Shown here: in pieces, positions 36,181 through 45,092 of the stretch | How the letters are laid out: every line of letters starts with the position of its first letter | How positions within the stretch are numbered: position 1 is the stretch's first letter | Assembly: GCF_000241305.1 (NCBI RefSeq) | Contig: NZ_BAEH01000110.1 | Span: forward strand, 1 to 64,000 | DNA length: 64,000 nucleotides | Reading direction: 5' to 3' | Origin: Gordonia effusa NBRC 100432 | Lineage (GTDB): Bacteria > Actinomycetota > Actinomycetes > Mycobacteriales > Mycobacteriaceae | The notes under the pieces: model-generated | Told to the model about the DNA's origin: nothing | Seen by the model: the letters and a program-made list of their open reading frames with translations, nothing else | Databases searched by the model: none | Translations under genes and position numbers: made by a program

Positions 36181-38267
36181 GCTGCCTCCGAGGTGATTCC
36201 ACGTGTCGAGTCGATGACGGGCTGCATCTTCCGTTTCAAGGCTTCGTAGAAGACGTTGAGTGGGAACTCGTCCGGTGCGACATGATCGACCAGTTCCCGG
36301 GGCGGGCCGCCCAGTGGCAGTTCACCTTTCGCCCAGGCCGAACCGGCCGCGGGCTCCACATAGGAGCTGACAAATCGATAGGTCTGTAGCCATTGGCCGA
36401 CCTTCGATCGATCGATGCCGCTGCGGTACAGCTCCTCGATCTGAGTACCGAGTGAAATCACCTGTGGTCCAACCTCTTTCCAGTCAAATGACAATCGATT
36501 ATCGCGCCAGTGCAAACTTCCGTTGCGATGCAAGTAGCCAAACAGGAGTTGTCCGCCGAGTCCGTCGTAGTTGCGGACGCGGTCCCCGGTGATGGGGAAG
36601 CGGAACAAACGGTCGAAGAGAATTGCCAACTGGACCGGCTGTCCGTACGGATGCCCTTGTCGTTCAAGTTCACTCGCGATACGGAAGGTCGACAGGTCGC
36701 AGCGCAGCTCCTCCAGCGAGTACAACCAGTACGGCATGCGTTGCCGGATCATAAACGGGTCGAAGGGCAACTCGCCGCGGCTATGCGTCCGATCGTGCAA
36801 CAGATCCCACATGGCGAAGGTTGACTGCGCCAGCGTTTGGGACCCGACCAGCCGCTCCCCGAACGGTGGTAGCTGTAGTGACAATATCTCCGACGCCGCA
36901 CCGACGACCCGTCGAAAGCGGGCCGCCTCTCGGTCACAGAATATTGCACCCCAATGGAATTCGGGTTTGTCGGCTACTGACACAGTCTCCGGGAACAGGA
37001 CAGCCGAGTTGGTGTCGTAACCCGAGGTGAAATCCTCGAACAGTACCGGGAGAAATTGCCGATTGTCATATGACGATTCGACGTCGGCGAGCCACTGCGG
37101 CCACATCACCCGCAGTAGCACAGCCTCGAATACGCGTCCGGCGTGACCGTTCTGGGTGTACATCGGAAATATCACCAGATGCTCCACGCCGTCGACGCGC
37201 TGCAGGTCGGGGCGGAAGGCGGCCAGCGATTCGCCGAAGTCGGGTTTTCCGAAACCTCCTGCGGTCCAGCGTTTTATGTCCTTACGCACCGCATCCAGAT
37301 AGTCGGCGTCATGCGGAAATAGGGGAGTGAGACTGCTGATCGCGGTGTCGATCCCGTCGCATAGCGAGCCAGCCTGAGGCTGCGACGCAGCGTCGCCGAT
37401 ACTGCCGTCGTCGGCTTGTAGAGCGCGTAATTGCTCCACGGAAGCCTTGAGCGACAACCATTCCGGTCGGGCGGCGGCCGACGCGACACCGCCGGTGTGT
37501 GTCTCGTGTCGTGTCGCGCCACCACCCGCCCAGGTAACCACATTCGTCCACAACTGCCGATGGTCGAAGTCGTCGATGGAGTCGTCGCCGAACAGGTCGG
37601 AGTCGGCGAAGATCACCACCCGGCCACGGCCGGCACGAACAGACACCGCGAGCGCGGCACCCGCCGGCCACGCCGACCCACTGGTGCGCGCCAAAGTCGT
37701 CGCGTCGGTGCCTTCTGCGATCTCCACTACGCCCGTGCGATAGAAACACGCCGACTCCACCGCGGCGAGGATGCCCTGATCGTTGTCGAGGTCGGCGAGT
37801 ACCCAGGTCGCGTTCCCGCGCACGCGTCGTTCGCCAGGCGACTCCTGCACCACAAGCGACTGAATCGTGACTCCGAACCGTGCGGCCACGTCGGCGAGAT
37901 TATTGCCCGACGTCGCGGTATCGCACTCGGCGAGGATCACCAGCCCGCCGCCGTCGCGGACAAAGCCTTCGATCGCGTCGAGCTCATCGACCGAGTAGGT
38001 CGGCGGCAGATCACGGGTCACGTACTCGACGCCGGGCGCTGCGAGATGCGGAATCACGTAGACGTCGATGTCGTCGAGGGTGTCGCGCGTCAACGCGGCC
38101 GGCTTTGAATCTCGCACCGACATCCCCCGCCGTCGAAGGACGTCGACGGCCGCTGCCATCGACGAATCTCCGGGGTTCACCGGCGACATCTCCTGGGCCC
38201 GGGCAATAGTCGTAGCCCACGCGCAGCTACGGGCTTGTTCGATCAGCACCACCGGAAAATTCGACAT
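36177..38267 (-). CDS. Large conserved protein, DUF6421-like
   Basis: The 696-residue protein has two parts. Residues 1-250 resemble a class I glutamine amidotransferase-like fold, with ELDAIEGFVRDGGGLVILAE and GRGRVVIFADSDLFGDDS as in DUF4350/GldG-like domains. Residues 270-696 resemble the actinobacterial DUF6421 family, with YTQNGHAGRVFEAVLLRVMW, HWGAIFCDREAARFRR and WDLLHDRTHSRGELPFDPFM. The histidines and acidic residues of the second part could form an enzyme site, but the function is unknown. No membrane segment is seen. It precedes and overlaps ltaE. Confidence 0.65.
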   Translation of the reverse strand: MSNFPVVLIEQARSCAWATTIARAQEMSPVNPGDSSMAAAVDVLRRRGMSVRDSKPAALTRDTLDDIDVYVIPHLAAPGVEYVTRDLPPTYSVDELDAIEGFVRDGGGLVILAECDTATSGNNLADVAARFGVTIQSLVVQESPGERRVRGNATWVLADLDNDQGILAAVESACFYRTGVVEIAEGTDATTLARTSGSAWPAGAALAVSVRAGRGRVVIFADSDLFGDDSIDDFDHRQLWTNVVTWAGGGATRHETHTGGVASAAARPEWLSLKASVEQLRALQADDGSIGDAASQPQAGSLCDGIDTAISSLTPLFPHDADYLDAVRKDIKRWTAGGFGKPDFGESLAAFRPDLQRVDGVEHLVIFPMYTQNGHAGRVFEAVLLRVMWPQWLADVESSYDNRQFLPVLFEDFTSGYDTNSAVLFPETVSVADKPEFHWGAIFCDREAARFRRVVGAASEILSLQLPPFGERLVGSQTLAQSTFAMWDLLHDRTHSRGELPFDPFMIRQRMPYWLYSLEELRCDLSTFRIASELERQGHPYGQPVQLAILFDRLFRFPITGDRVRNYDGLGGQLLFGYLHRNGSLHWRDNRLSFDWKEVGPQVISLGTQIEELYRSGIDRSKVGQWLQTYRFVSSYVEPAAGSAWAKGELPLGGPPRELVDHVAPDEFPLNVFYEALKRKMQPVIDSTRGITSEAA

Positions 38268-38340
38268 CGCGCCCTCCTGACTCGTGCTGCCATTGTCCCC
38301 CGCACGCGGTGATCAGCGCAGGACAGCGCGCCCGATTCCG

Positions 38341-38415
38341 CCGGAAAATCGTCCGAATAGGTGCGTACCAAGGGCACATTGCCCTTGATACACACCTATT
38401 TGCCTGATTTTCCGG
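38341..38415. repeat. Dispersed hairpin element, copy A
   Basis: CCGGAAAATC (38341-38350) pairs with GATTTTCCGG (38406-38415), AATAGGTG with CACCTATT, and CAAGGGC with GCCCTTG around the loop ACATT. It lies between the MFS stop and the DUF6421 start, both on the minus strand, where it can end MFS transcription. Its core recurs at 46039, 49116 and 50104. Confidence 0.8.
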
Positions 38416-38434
38416 AAATGGCGAAGCGTCGCTG

Positions 38435-39658
38435 CTACGACGTCAACCGTGCTGGCCGCTTCGTGTACGCCGGTACATACTTCGCCAACACCCCGGCCCC
38501 GATGCCAGAGATCCCGGCGACGGTGAAAACCGCTGTGGCTAACGGGAACAACGCCGCCGCCAACGAGATCGACAATGGTCCGGCAAGGAAGCCGGCATCG
38601 TGGGTTAACCGCCACACGGCGAGGAACTCCGCGCGTCCGGTCGGTGGTGCGACGTCGGCGCCGATGGTCATGATGACCCCATTGCCGAATCCGTTGCCCA
38701 CTCCCAGGACTATCGCGACGACGGTGAACGTGATGACTGTCGCGGTGAACGGGAGGATGAGATATCCGACAGCCAGGACCACGATCGACGGCACCGCCAC
38801 AGAGGTCCGCCCGAATCGATCCATCAGATGACCGGCCGGGTACGCACAGAGCACATCTGCGGCGGCGCCCACCCCGAATAGTAGACTCGACGTTGCCGGT
38901 GACAATCCAATGTGATTGGCCCACAACGGAAGAATCGCATCACGCGTGCTGCGTGCGATACCCAACAACAGTGAACCCGTGCCGAGGGTGGCGAACAGCC
39001 GAGCATGGTCGCGGCAGATGGTCGATAGGCTCAGTGGGGATGCGACTGCCCCGGCACCGGGCGGGTCGGCCAACCGCGCCATCAAAGATCCCGCGACCAC
39101 GATCGCGATCAATTGAACGACGAATCCGCCGCGAGTACCGATCGCCACAATCGCCGCCGCGCCGAGCAGCGGCCCGACGAAGAATCCGAATCGCATGGCG
39201 CCGCCGAATAACGACATCGCTCGCGCCCGCCAGGCGAATGGGACGCTGAGCGATAGGTAATTCTGCCTGGCCAAGCCCCACACCGCGTTTGCGAGGCCGA
39301 CGGCGAAGATTCCCGCGCACAGGATCCAAATAGTCGGAGAGACAAGGCAGGTCAGCGATCCGACGGCTGCGAGACTGCTTGCGACGATGATAGATCGGCG
39401 TTCGCCGAGCCGGGCGACGATCTGGCCCGAGCAGGTATCGCCGACCACCTGCCCAAGCCCAATCAGTGCCACCGTCAAACCGGCCAGCGCTGGCATTGCG
39501 CCCAAATTTAGCGCGGCCAACACCATGACCGGAGCGGCGGCGCCCTGACCGACGCCGTATGCCGCCGCGGGCAGGTATACGGTGCCGATCAGGGAACGTA
39601 GCGGATGGTCAGCTCCCGCTTGGGCTTTCTGGTGTTGTTCGTCATCGACCGTCGTCAT
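38435..39658 (-). CDS. MFS transporter
   Basis: The 407-residue protein has about 12 hydrophobic segments and an MFS-like ALIGLGQVVGDTCSGQIVAR and LGERRSIIV loop after the second helix. The second half has GHLMDRFGRTSVAVPS. It overlaps the upstream monooxygenase gene by 4 nt, so it probably exports a product or takes up a substrate of that enzyme. Substrate specificity cannot be read from the sequence. Confidence 0.88.
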   Translation of the reverse strand: MTTVDDEQHQKAQAGADHPLRSLIGTVYLPAAAYGVGQGAAAPVMVLAALNLGAMPALAGLTVALIGLGQVVGDTCSGQIVARLGERRSIIVASSLAAVGSLTCLVSPTIWILCAGIFAVGLANAVWGLARQNYLSLSVPFAWRARAMSLFGGAMRFGFFVGPLLGAAAIVAIGTRGGFVVQLIAIVVAGSLMARLADPPGAGAVASPLSLSTICRDHARLFATLGTGSLLLGIARSTRDAILPLWANHIGLSPATSSLLFGVGAAADVLCAYPAGHLMDRFGRTSVAVPSIVVLAVGYLILPFTATVITFTVVAIVLGVGNGFGNGVIMTIGADVAPPTGRAEFLAVWRLTHDAGFLAGPLSISLAAALFPLATAVFTVAGISGIGAGVLAKYVPAYTKRPARLTS

Positions 39659-40986
39659 GCGGTCGCGGGCACTGCTTCCGCGTGATGCGCTGGCAACTTG
39701 ATGCCGTAGTGGCCACGCAGGGTCGATGCCGAGTAATCCGTGCGGAAGCGACCGCGTTCTTGCAGGATCGGGACCACCTGGTCGACGAAATCTTCAAGTC
39801 CCCCAGGGAGATACGGCGGCATCACGTTGAAGCCGTCTGCCGCTCCTGCGTCAACCCAAGCGATCAGATCGTCGGCGATCTCCTCGGCGGTGCCGGCGAT
39901 GGTGCGGTGACCGCGCCCGCCGCCCAGTTTGCCCAATAGCTCGCGGGTGGTCAGGTTGTCATGTGCCGCAAGCTGACGCACCAGCGTGGAACGACTCTTC
40001 TGACCCTCGATTTCCGACTCCGGAGGCAAATCCGGGAGCGGAGCATCGAGCGACAAATCGGTCAGGTCGACGTTGAACACATGTGAGAGCTGACGTAGTG
40101 CGTAGTCAGGCGAGATCAGTTCGGTGAATTCCTGTTCCAGCGCAACGGCTTCGGCGTGCGTCGCGCCAATGAACGGGACGATACCCGGCAGGATTTGCAG
40201 GTCGTCGATATTGCGGCCGAACCCGGCAAGACGCCCTTTGAGGTCGTCGTAGAATTCCCGACCTTCAACGATTGTGCGTTGCGCGGTGAACACGACCTCC
40301 GCGTGCCGGGCCGCGAGATCCTTACCAGGTTCGGACGATCCGGCTTGCACCAGTACCGGGCGCCCCTGCGGAGAACGCGGTGAATTCAGCGGGCCGCGAA
40401 CCGAAAAGTGTTCTCCCACATGGTCGACCGTACTGATCTGATCGGCGTCGGCGAAGATCGCTCGCTCGACGTCGAGTACGACCGAGTCGTCACCCCAACT
40501 GTCCCACAGTCTGTTGGCGACGTCGACGAACTCCTGGGCGCGTCGGTATCTCCCGGCGTGGTCGGGGATCGAGTCATAGCCGAAGTTCGCAGCTTCTTCT
40601 TTACCCGCGGAGGTGACGATATTCCATCCGGTACGACCGCCACTGATGTGTTCAAGCGACGCGAATGCGCGCGCCAATGTGAACGGATGGTTGTATCCCG
40701 TTGATGCCGTGGCGATTAGGCCGACACGACTGGTCCCACCCGCGATGGCGGCGAGCAGGGTCAGCGGTTCGAAGATGGCCGCGACGTTGCGCCGTGGATT
40801 AGGCCCAATGGCCAACGTGTCGGCGAAGAACACCGAGTCCAGCTTCCCGCGTTCGGCGATCTGACCAAGTCGGACAAAGTGATTGACGTCGAGCACCGCG
40901 TGTTCATCGGTACGCGGGTGCCGCCACGCGGCCTCGTGATGTCCAACGCCCATCAGAAAGGCATTGAGGTGTAATTGCCGAGCCAT
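39655..40986 (-). CDS. Flavin-dependent monooxygenase, NtaA/SnaA/DszA type
   Basis: The 443-residue protein is a luciferase-like FMNH2-dependent monooxygenase of the NtaA/SnaA/DszA(SoxA) group. The N-terminus LHLNAFLMGVGHHEAAWRHP and the block ISGGRTGWNIVTSAGKEEAA are characteristic, as are YRRAQEFVDVANRLWDSW and RPVLVQAGSSEPGKDLAARH. Relatives oxidise sulfones, nitrilotriacetate or similar compounds using FMNH2 from a separate reductase. Next to SsuABC-like and TauD-like genes, a role in organosulfur desulfurisation is the best inference. A dispersed repeat separates it from the ABC genes. Confidence 0.87.
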   Translation of the reverse strand: MARQLHLNAFLMGVGHHEAAWRHPRTDEHAVLDVNHFVRLGQIAERGKLDSVFFADTLAIGPNPRRNVAAIFEPLTLLAAIAGGTSRVGLIATASTGYNHPFTLARAFASLEHISGGRTGWNIVTSAGKEEAANFGYDSIPDHAGRYRRAQEFVDVANRLWDSWGDDSVVLDVERAIFADADQISTVDHVGEHFSVRGPLNSPRSPQGRPVLVQAGSSEPGKDLAARHAEVVFTAQRTIVEGREFYDDLKGRLAGFGRNIDDLQILPGIVPFIGATHAEAVALEQEFTELISPDYALRQLSHVFNVDLTDLSLDAPLPDLPPESEIEGQKSRSTLVRQLAAHDNLTTRELLGKLGGGRGHRTIAGTAEEIADDLIAWVDAGAADGFNVMPPYLPGGLEDFVDQVVPILQERGRFRTDYSASTLRGHYGIKLPAHHAEAVPATA

Positions 40987-41046
40987 AGTGATTCCTTACG
41001 TTGATAAACAGATCGTCATATTCCGTTGAGCCACCTCAACCTCGAT

Positions 41047-41116
41047 CGTCGAGTGCCGTCGTCCGAGCTTGCGAGGTCGCCGGTGTATCGAGACGCGGTG
41101 ACCCGATCTCGATACC
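41047..41116. repeat. TCGAGTGCCG/GTATCGAGAC dispersed repeat, locus 1
   Basis: CGTCGAGTGCCG (41047-41058), GGTGTATCGAGAC (41082-41094) and the inverse ATCTCGATACC (41106-41116) lie between the permease and monooxygenase genes. Related units occur at 48.4, 55.8 and 61.0 kb. Such intergenic inverted-repeat units are widespread in actinobacteria. Confidence 0.7.
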
Positions 41117-41127
41117 CGGCCACGGCG

Positions 41128-42018
41128 TCAGTCCTGCACCCGCCACCGCGAGAACCGCTTCTCAATCGTCACCAGCACCAGATTGAAAACCAGCCCTACC
41201 AGCGCGATGGTGACGATCCCGGCGTACATCTGCGGGATCTGAAAGTTCAACTGGCTGGCCATGATCCAGTACCCCAACCCCGACCGTGCCCCGACCATCT
41301 CGGCCGCGATGAGTACGAGAATCGACGCGGCGGCGGCTAGTCGGATGCCGGTGAAGATCGTCGGCAACGCGGCCGGAAGAACTACCTTCTGAAAGAGTCG
41401 CCACGACGGAAGTCCAAGTGAGCGAGCCGATTTGATGAGCAGCGGGTCGACATTTCGCACGCCGGAAATGGTGTTGAGCAGGATGGGGAAGACGCAGGCG
41501 TAAATCACCAAAGCCACCTTCGACGTCTCGCCGATGCCCAGGATCAACACGAATACCGGCAACAGTGCCAGCGCGGCCGTGTTGCGGAACAGCTCGAGCG
41601 CTGGATTGAGGTACTGCGCAACAGGTTTGTACCAACCGATGGAAATGCCCAGCGGCACCGCGATGATCACCGCCACCACGAATCCCTGCAACGCACGTGA
41701 AACGCTTGCCCAAATATGTTGCTGCAGTTGACCGCTGGCAGCAGCATCACCCAATGCCCCCAGCACCGAAGAGAACTCGGGCAGGAAGGTCCGGTCAACC
41801 AAACCGATCCGTGGCGCGATCTCCCAGAACACCAGCAGGGCGGCGAGGACAATCGACGACCGGAGCAGCCACTTGCCCGACTTACCCACGCGACCGACAA
41901 GCGCGCGTCCTCGACGATTCGTCGACCCCGCAGCTACGGGCGCCTCCGAGGCCGCCGGTGAAACACCCTTGGGTTCAACGACAATCGAACTGGGTGGTGC
42001 CAGTGTGCTGCTAGACAT
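41128..42018 (-). CDS. ABC permease, SsuC/TauC-like
   Basis: The 296-residue membrane protein has six predicted helices and the EAA-type loop containing NVDPLLIKSARSLGLPSWRL. The order and sequence match sulfonate/nitrate/taurine importers. An N-terminal cytosolic extension of about 50 residues is present. It overlaps the ATPase gene by 8 nt and is the third gene of an SBP-ATPase-permease set. Confidence 0.88.
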   Translation of the reverse strand: MSSSTLAPPSSIVVEPKGVSPAASEAPVAAGSTNRRGRALVGRVGKSGKWLLRSSIVLAALLVFWEIAPRIGLVDRTFLPEFSSVLGALGDAAASGQLQQHIWASVSRALQGFVVAVIIAVPLGISIGWYKPVAQYLNPALELFRNTAALALLPVFVLILGIGETSKVALVIYACVFPILLNTISGVRNVDPLLIKSARSLGLPSWRLFQKVVLPAALPTIFTGIRLAAAASILVLIAAEMVGARSGLGYWIMASQLNFQIPQMYAGIVTIALVGLVFNLVLVTIEKRFSRWRVQD

Positions 42019-42835
42019 GGGTCGCTCCGATCAATGTGCCCGACGTTGAGGTCTCGGAATCAGCGACGGCTGCGCCCGGGCGCAGGGACAGCCAGATGCG
42101 ATGACGGTATTCGCGGAACTGCTCCGACGAGCGCAGGTCTTCGGTGCTCTCGCGGTCGATCGCGATGGGCAGTACCTCTTTGATCCGACCTGGGCGCTCG
42201 GACAGTACCGCGACGCGATTCCCGAGGTAGATAGCCTCATCGATGCCGTGTGTAATGAACAGGATCGTCTTGCCGGTTGCTTTCCAGATTCGCAATAGTT
42301 CGTCCTGCAACGACTCCCGTGTCTGAGCGTCGAGTGCGGCGAACGGTTCATCCATCAGCAAGACCTCGGGGTCATATGCCAAGCTGCGGGCAATGGCGAC
42401 GCGCTGCTTCATGCCACCAGACAGTTCATGCGGATAGTGGTCGCCGAACCCGTTCAGACCCACGAGTGCCAGATACTCGTCAGCCACCGTACGACGTTGC
42501 CGTCGAGCGATACCCTTTGCCTCCAAACCGAATTCGACGTTGCCGCGTGCGGTTCGCCAGGGGAGCAGGGCGTATTGCTGAAAGACGACGCCGCGATCTA
42601 GCCCCGGACCGGTGATCGGCTCGCCATCGAGCAGGATCTCGCCCGACGTTGGCGTGGTCAACCCGCCGATAAGATCGAGCAGCGTCGACTTTCCGCTTCC
42701 GCTGGGTCCGACCAGGACGAGGAATTCGCCTTCGGGGGCCGAGATGGTGATGTCGTCAATCGCGACGAGGTCTGGTTTCCCATTGGCGGAGAATACTTTT
42801 CGGACATTTCGCAGCTCCAGTTTCGGCGTGGTCAT
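42011..42835 (-). CDS. ABC ATPase, SsuB/TauB-like
   Basis: The 274-residue nucleotide-binding subunit shows Walker A GPSGSGKST, signature LSGGMKQRVAIARSL, Walker B EVLLMDEPFAALD and switch FITHGIDEA. Q-loop VVFQQYALLPWRTARGNVEF is typical of the sulfonate/nitrate class. It overlaps the binding-protein gene by 4 nt. Confidence 0.92.
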   Translation of the reverse strand: MTTPKLELRNVRKVFSANGKPDLVAIDDITISAPEGEFLVLVGPSGSGKSTLLDLIGGLTTPTSGEILLDGEPITGPGLDRGVVFQQYALLPWRTARGNVEFGLEAKGIARRQRRTVADEYLALVGLNGFGDHYPHELSGGMKQRVAIARSLAYDPEVLLMDEPFAALDAQTRESLQDELLRIWKATGKTILFITHGIDEAIYLGNRVAVLSERPGRIKEVLPIAIDRESTEDLRSSEQFREYRHRIWLSLRPGAAVADSETSTSGTLIGATHV

Positions 42836-43905
42836 GATGCCGCCTTCGCGGGCTTGCCATCTGGCCCCGACGTCGGGGGATAGGTTCCGTTGTCGAACGG
42901 GTTGTATTCGTTGGTATACAGATCGGCAGGTTTCAACTGCCCCGACTTAAGTTCGCCATTGCGTACCAGCCAGTCGATCCACAACTGGAATTCGGCGGCC
43001 TTGATGACGCCACCGGGTGTCGGGATGGACGAACTCTTCCAGTAATCGGCCAGTGCGGGGTCTTCACCACGCCCGCGCGAGCTCAGGATCTTCTTGAACC
43101 GAGCGACCACCTGGTCCCGCGGCGTGACCTGAAGCCATCTGATTGCCCGCGCGGTGCCCTGGGTGAAATCCTTGACCTCGGCCGGGTGTTTGGCGATGAA
43201 GTCGTTACGCACTACGACGGTGCCGTAACTGAAGTCGCCGAAGACCGCGTCGGTAAACAGTACCCGCAGTCCGCCCTTTGCCAGTGCCCGATCGCGGAAG
43301 ATTCCGCTGAACGCGCCGACGTCGATCTGCCCTTGTCGCAGGGCGGATTCCGCGTTGATCGGCGGCACTACCAGAAGTTGCACCGACGCGATCTCGTCTT
43401 TGGACAGCCCCTCGCGCGAAAGCCATTCGCGGATCACGAATTCGCTGTGTGCACCGAGTGTATTGATGCCGACTTTCTTGCCAATCAGGTCCCGCGCCTT
43501 GCGAATTGGTGAGCCGTCGAGGACGTAGAAACCGTTGAATGTTTGCGAATCGGCACCGTAGGAGTCGACGACCGCTTTGATCGGTGAGCCGGCGGAGGCG
43601 AGTTTGACGATCGCCCCGTTGAAGGCCGCGCCGAAGTCGGCATCGCCGGTCGCGGCTGCTTGTATCGACGTAGGACCGCTGCTGGTCTCGCCGACCGACT
43701 TGAGCGCCACCTTGGTGAAGTAGCCGAGATCAGCAGCGAGTTCAGGCGTCGTGACAACCGACGGCTGACTCAAATAGCGAAGTTCGGTTTTCCCGTCGGC
43801 AGTTACCGTGGTTTCGTCAGACGAGCCGCAGGCTGCGATCGTCGTCGCCAGGGCAAGTGCGAGGGAGGCGGCGGCATACTGGCGCCACCTGCGGGTGGTC
43901 TTCAT
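42832..43905 (-). CDS. ABC substrate-binding lipoprotein, SsuA-like
   Basis: The 357-residue protein has a lipoprotein signal with lipobox TIAACG near residue 26 and then an NMT1/SsuA-like periplasmic binding fold: SVVTTPELAADLGYF, GDADFGAAFNGAIV and the domain-closing INAESALRQGQIDVGAF. It captures the ligand outside the membrane for the SsuBC-like pair. It is the first gene of the import operon. An IclR-type operator candidate lies 164 nt upstream. Confidence 0.88.
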   Translation of the reverse strand: MKTTRRWRQYAAASLALALATTIAACGSSDETTVTADGKTELRYLSQPSVVTTPELAADLGYFTKVALKSVGETSSGPTSIQAAATGDADFGAAFNGAIVKLASAGSPIKAVVDSYGADSQTFNGFYVLDGSPIRKARDLIGKKVGINTLGAHSEFVIREWLSREGLSKDEIASVQLLVVPPINAESALRQGQIDVGAFSGIFRDRALAKGGLRVLFTDAVFGDFSYGTVVVRNDFIAKHPAEVKDFTQGTARAIRWLQVTPRDQVVARFKKILSSRGRGEDPALADYWKSSSIPTPGGVIKAAEFQLWIDWLVRNGELKSGQLKPADLYTNEYNPFDNGTYPPTSGPDGKPAKAAS

Positions 43906-44068
43906 AGTTTCCTCTCGAGTGGTGAGAATGCGGGGCTGAGTCGAAATAGATATTCGTGAATTCTTTGAACCGAGCCTCTGGCATTAATTTGAATGCGACC
44001 TAGATCCGATCAGTCATTGATCTGATGGCATCTATTATTTGAGCGAGGGGCTCGGTCTGCTAAGACCA

Positions 44069-44083
44069 TTCCACAATGTGAAA
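44069..44083. promoter_or_regulatory. Putative IclR operator, copy 1
   Basis: TTCCACAATGTGAAA is a near-perfect inverted repeat about a central A (TTCCACA against TGTGAAA). The exact 15-mer recurs in opposite orientation at 45000-45014. This copy lies in the AT-rich 190-nt gap between iclR and the substrate-binding gene, upstream of the import operon. The same gap has a hairpin-like ATCAG-N8-CTGAT at about 44015-44032. Confidence 0.6.
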
Positions 44084-44096
44084 AACCCGGCGGTGA

Positions 44097-44867
44097 TTAA
44101 ATCGTGGCGGGTAAAACTGCTGATTCCACGGATGATTCGATGTCTGCGACATCACGAAGAAATTCTGCGGTATGTCGCATCAGCGGGTGAATAGCGCTTA
44201 TTAGGTTTTGGTTGAGGCGCACACTACGGGCCTGCACACCGATGGACGCACGCACCTGACCATCGGCCCCGAACACCGGCACGGCGACTGCGGTGACGCC
44301 GTCGGCGGTGGCCAACGAATAGCCGCGCCGTCTTGATTCGGAGATGTCGGGCAGGGTCGAGAATTGCCGTTCGCGACGCTGCCCGAATGCGATGATCGCC
44401 TGTCCCATCGCACTGTCCTCGATGGCCGTTCGTCGGCCCGGCAACTGATGGTCGCAGAACATCGACGGCGGTCGCGCGGAGTAGACGGTGACCGCTTCGT
44501 GGTCTTCGACCACGCCCAGACTCGCGGTGATCCTGATTTCTGACGACAATATATGCAGATGAGGGGCCATCGCATCGATATCGACACGGCGTGCTGCCGC
44601 GTGCGCGAGGGCCGCGATGCCGTCGCCGATGAGATAGGAATTGTGGCCGTCGCGGGCAAGTAGCCGCCCGCGGACGAGTGCCTGGGCGATGCGGTGCGTG
44701 GTGCTCACCGGGAGCCCGACTCGACCGGCCACCTCGCTGATGGACAGCGAGCGGCTCTCACCCTCGAACGCGTACAACACGCTGATCGCCCGTTCAACCG
44801 ACTGCGAGCCGGTGCGCGGCGGGCCATCGACTCGTGGTGTCCGCTCGGAGCTGTGCGGAATGGTCAT
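44097..44867 (-). CDS. IclR-family transcriptional regulator
   Basis: ATG at 44867 is chosen since GGAGGA stands about six nt upstream; the frame is open for 46 more codons with no ribosome site. The 256-residue protein has the winged helix with QSVERAISVLYAFEGESRSL and GLPVSTTHRIAQALVRGRLL. The IclR effector domain has DSAMGQAIIAFGQ, RRRGYSLATADGVTAVAVPV and FGADGQVRASIGV. It is divergent from tauD and in line with the ABC operon, so it probably controls both through the repeated 15-mer. Confidence 0.92.
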   Translation of the reverse strand: MTIPHSSERTPRVDGPPRTGSQSVERAISVLYAFEGESRSLSISEVAGRVGLPVSTTHRIAQALVRGRLLARDGHNSYLIGDGIAALAHAAARRVDIDAMAPHLHILSSEIRITASLGVVEDHEAVTVYSARPPSMFCDHQLPGRRTAIEDSAMGQAIIAFGQRRERQFSTLPDISESRRRGYSLATADGVTAVAVPVFGADGQVRASIGVQARSVRLNQNLISAIHPLMRHTAEFLRDVADIESSVESAVLPATI

Positions 44868-44999
44868 GGGGAGTCCTCCGGGGACGGATGCAGATTGTCG
44901 AGGATGATTCCCGACGAGCGACAAAGCGCCTATATTTCGACGCGCGCTGAACGTATCTCCGATTGAGTCGCTGCGAAGAATCGTCAATTCGTCTGGAGA

Positions 45000-45014
45000 T
45001 TTCACATTGTGGAA
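45000..45014. promoter_or_regulatory. Putative IclR operator, copy 2
   Basis: TTTCACATTGTGGAA is the exact reverse complement of the site at 44069-44083. It lies between the divergent iclR and tauD-like genes, 79 nt before the latter, a good position for control of both promoters. Confidence 0.6.
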
Positions 45015-45092
45015 CTGAATGTTGCGTCGAGTTACTGGTGCTGATGATCATTTCTCGGGTCAGCCCAACTCTCGAAAAGGACATTGTGAAAA

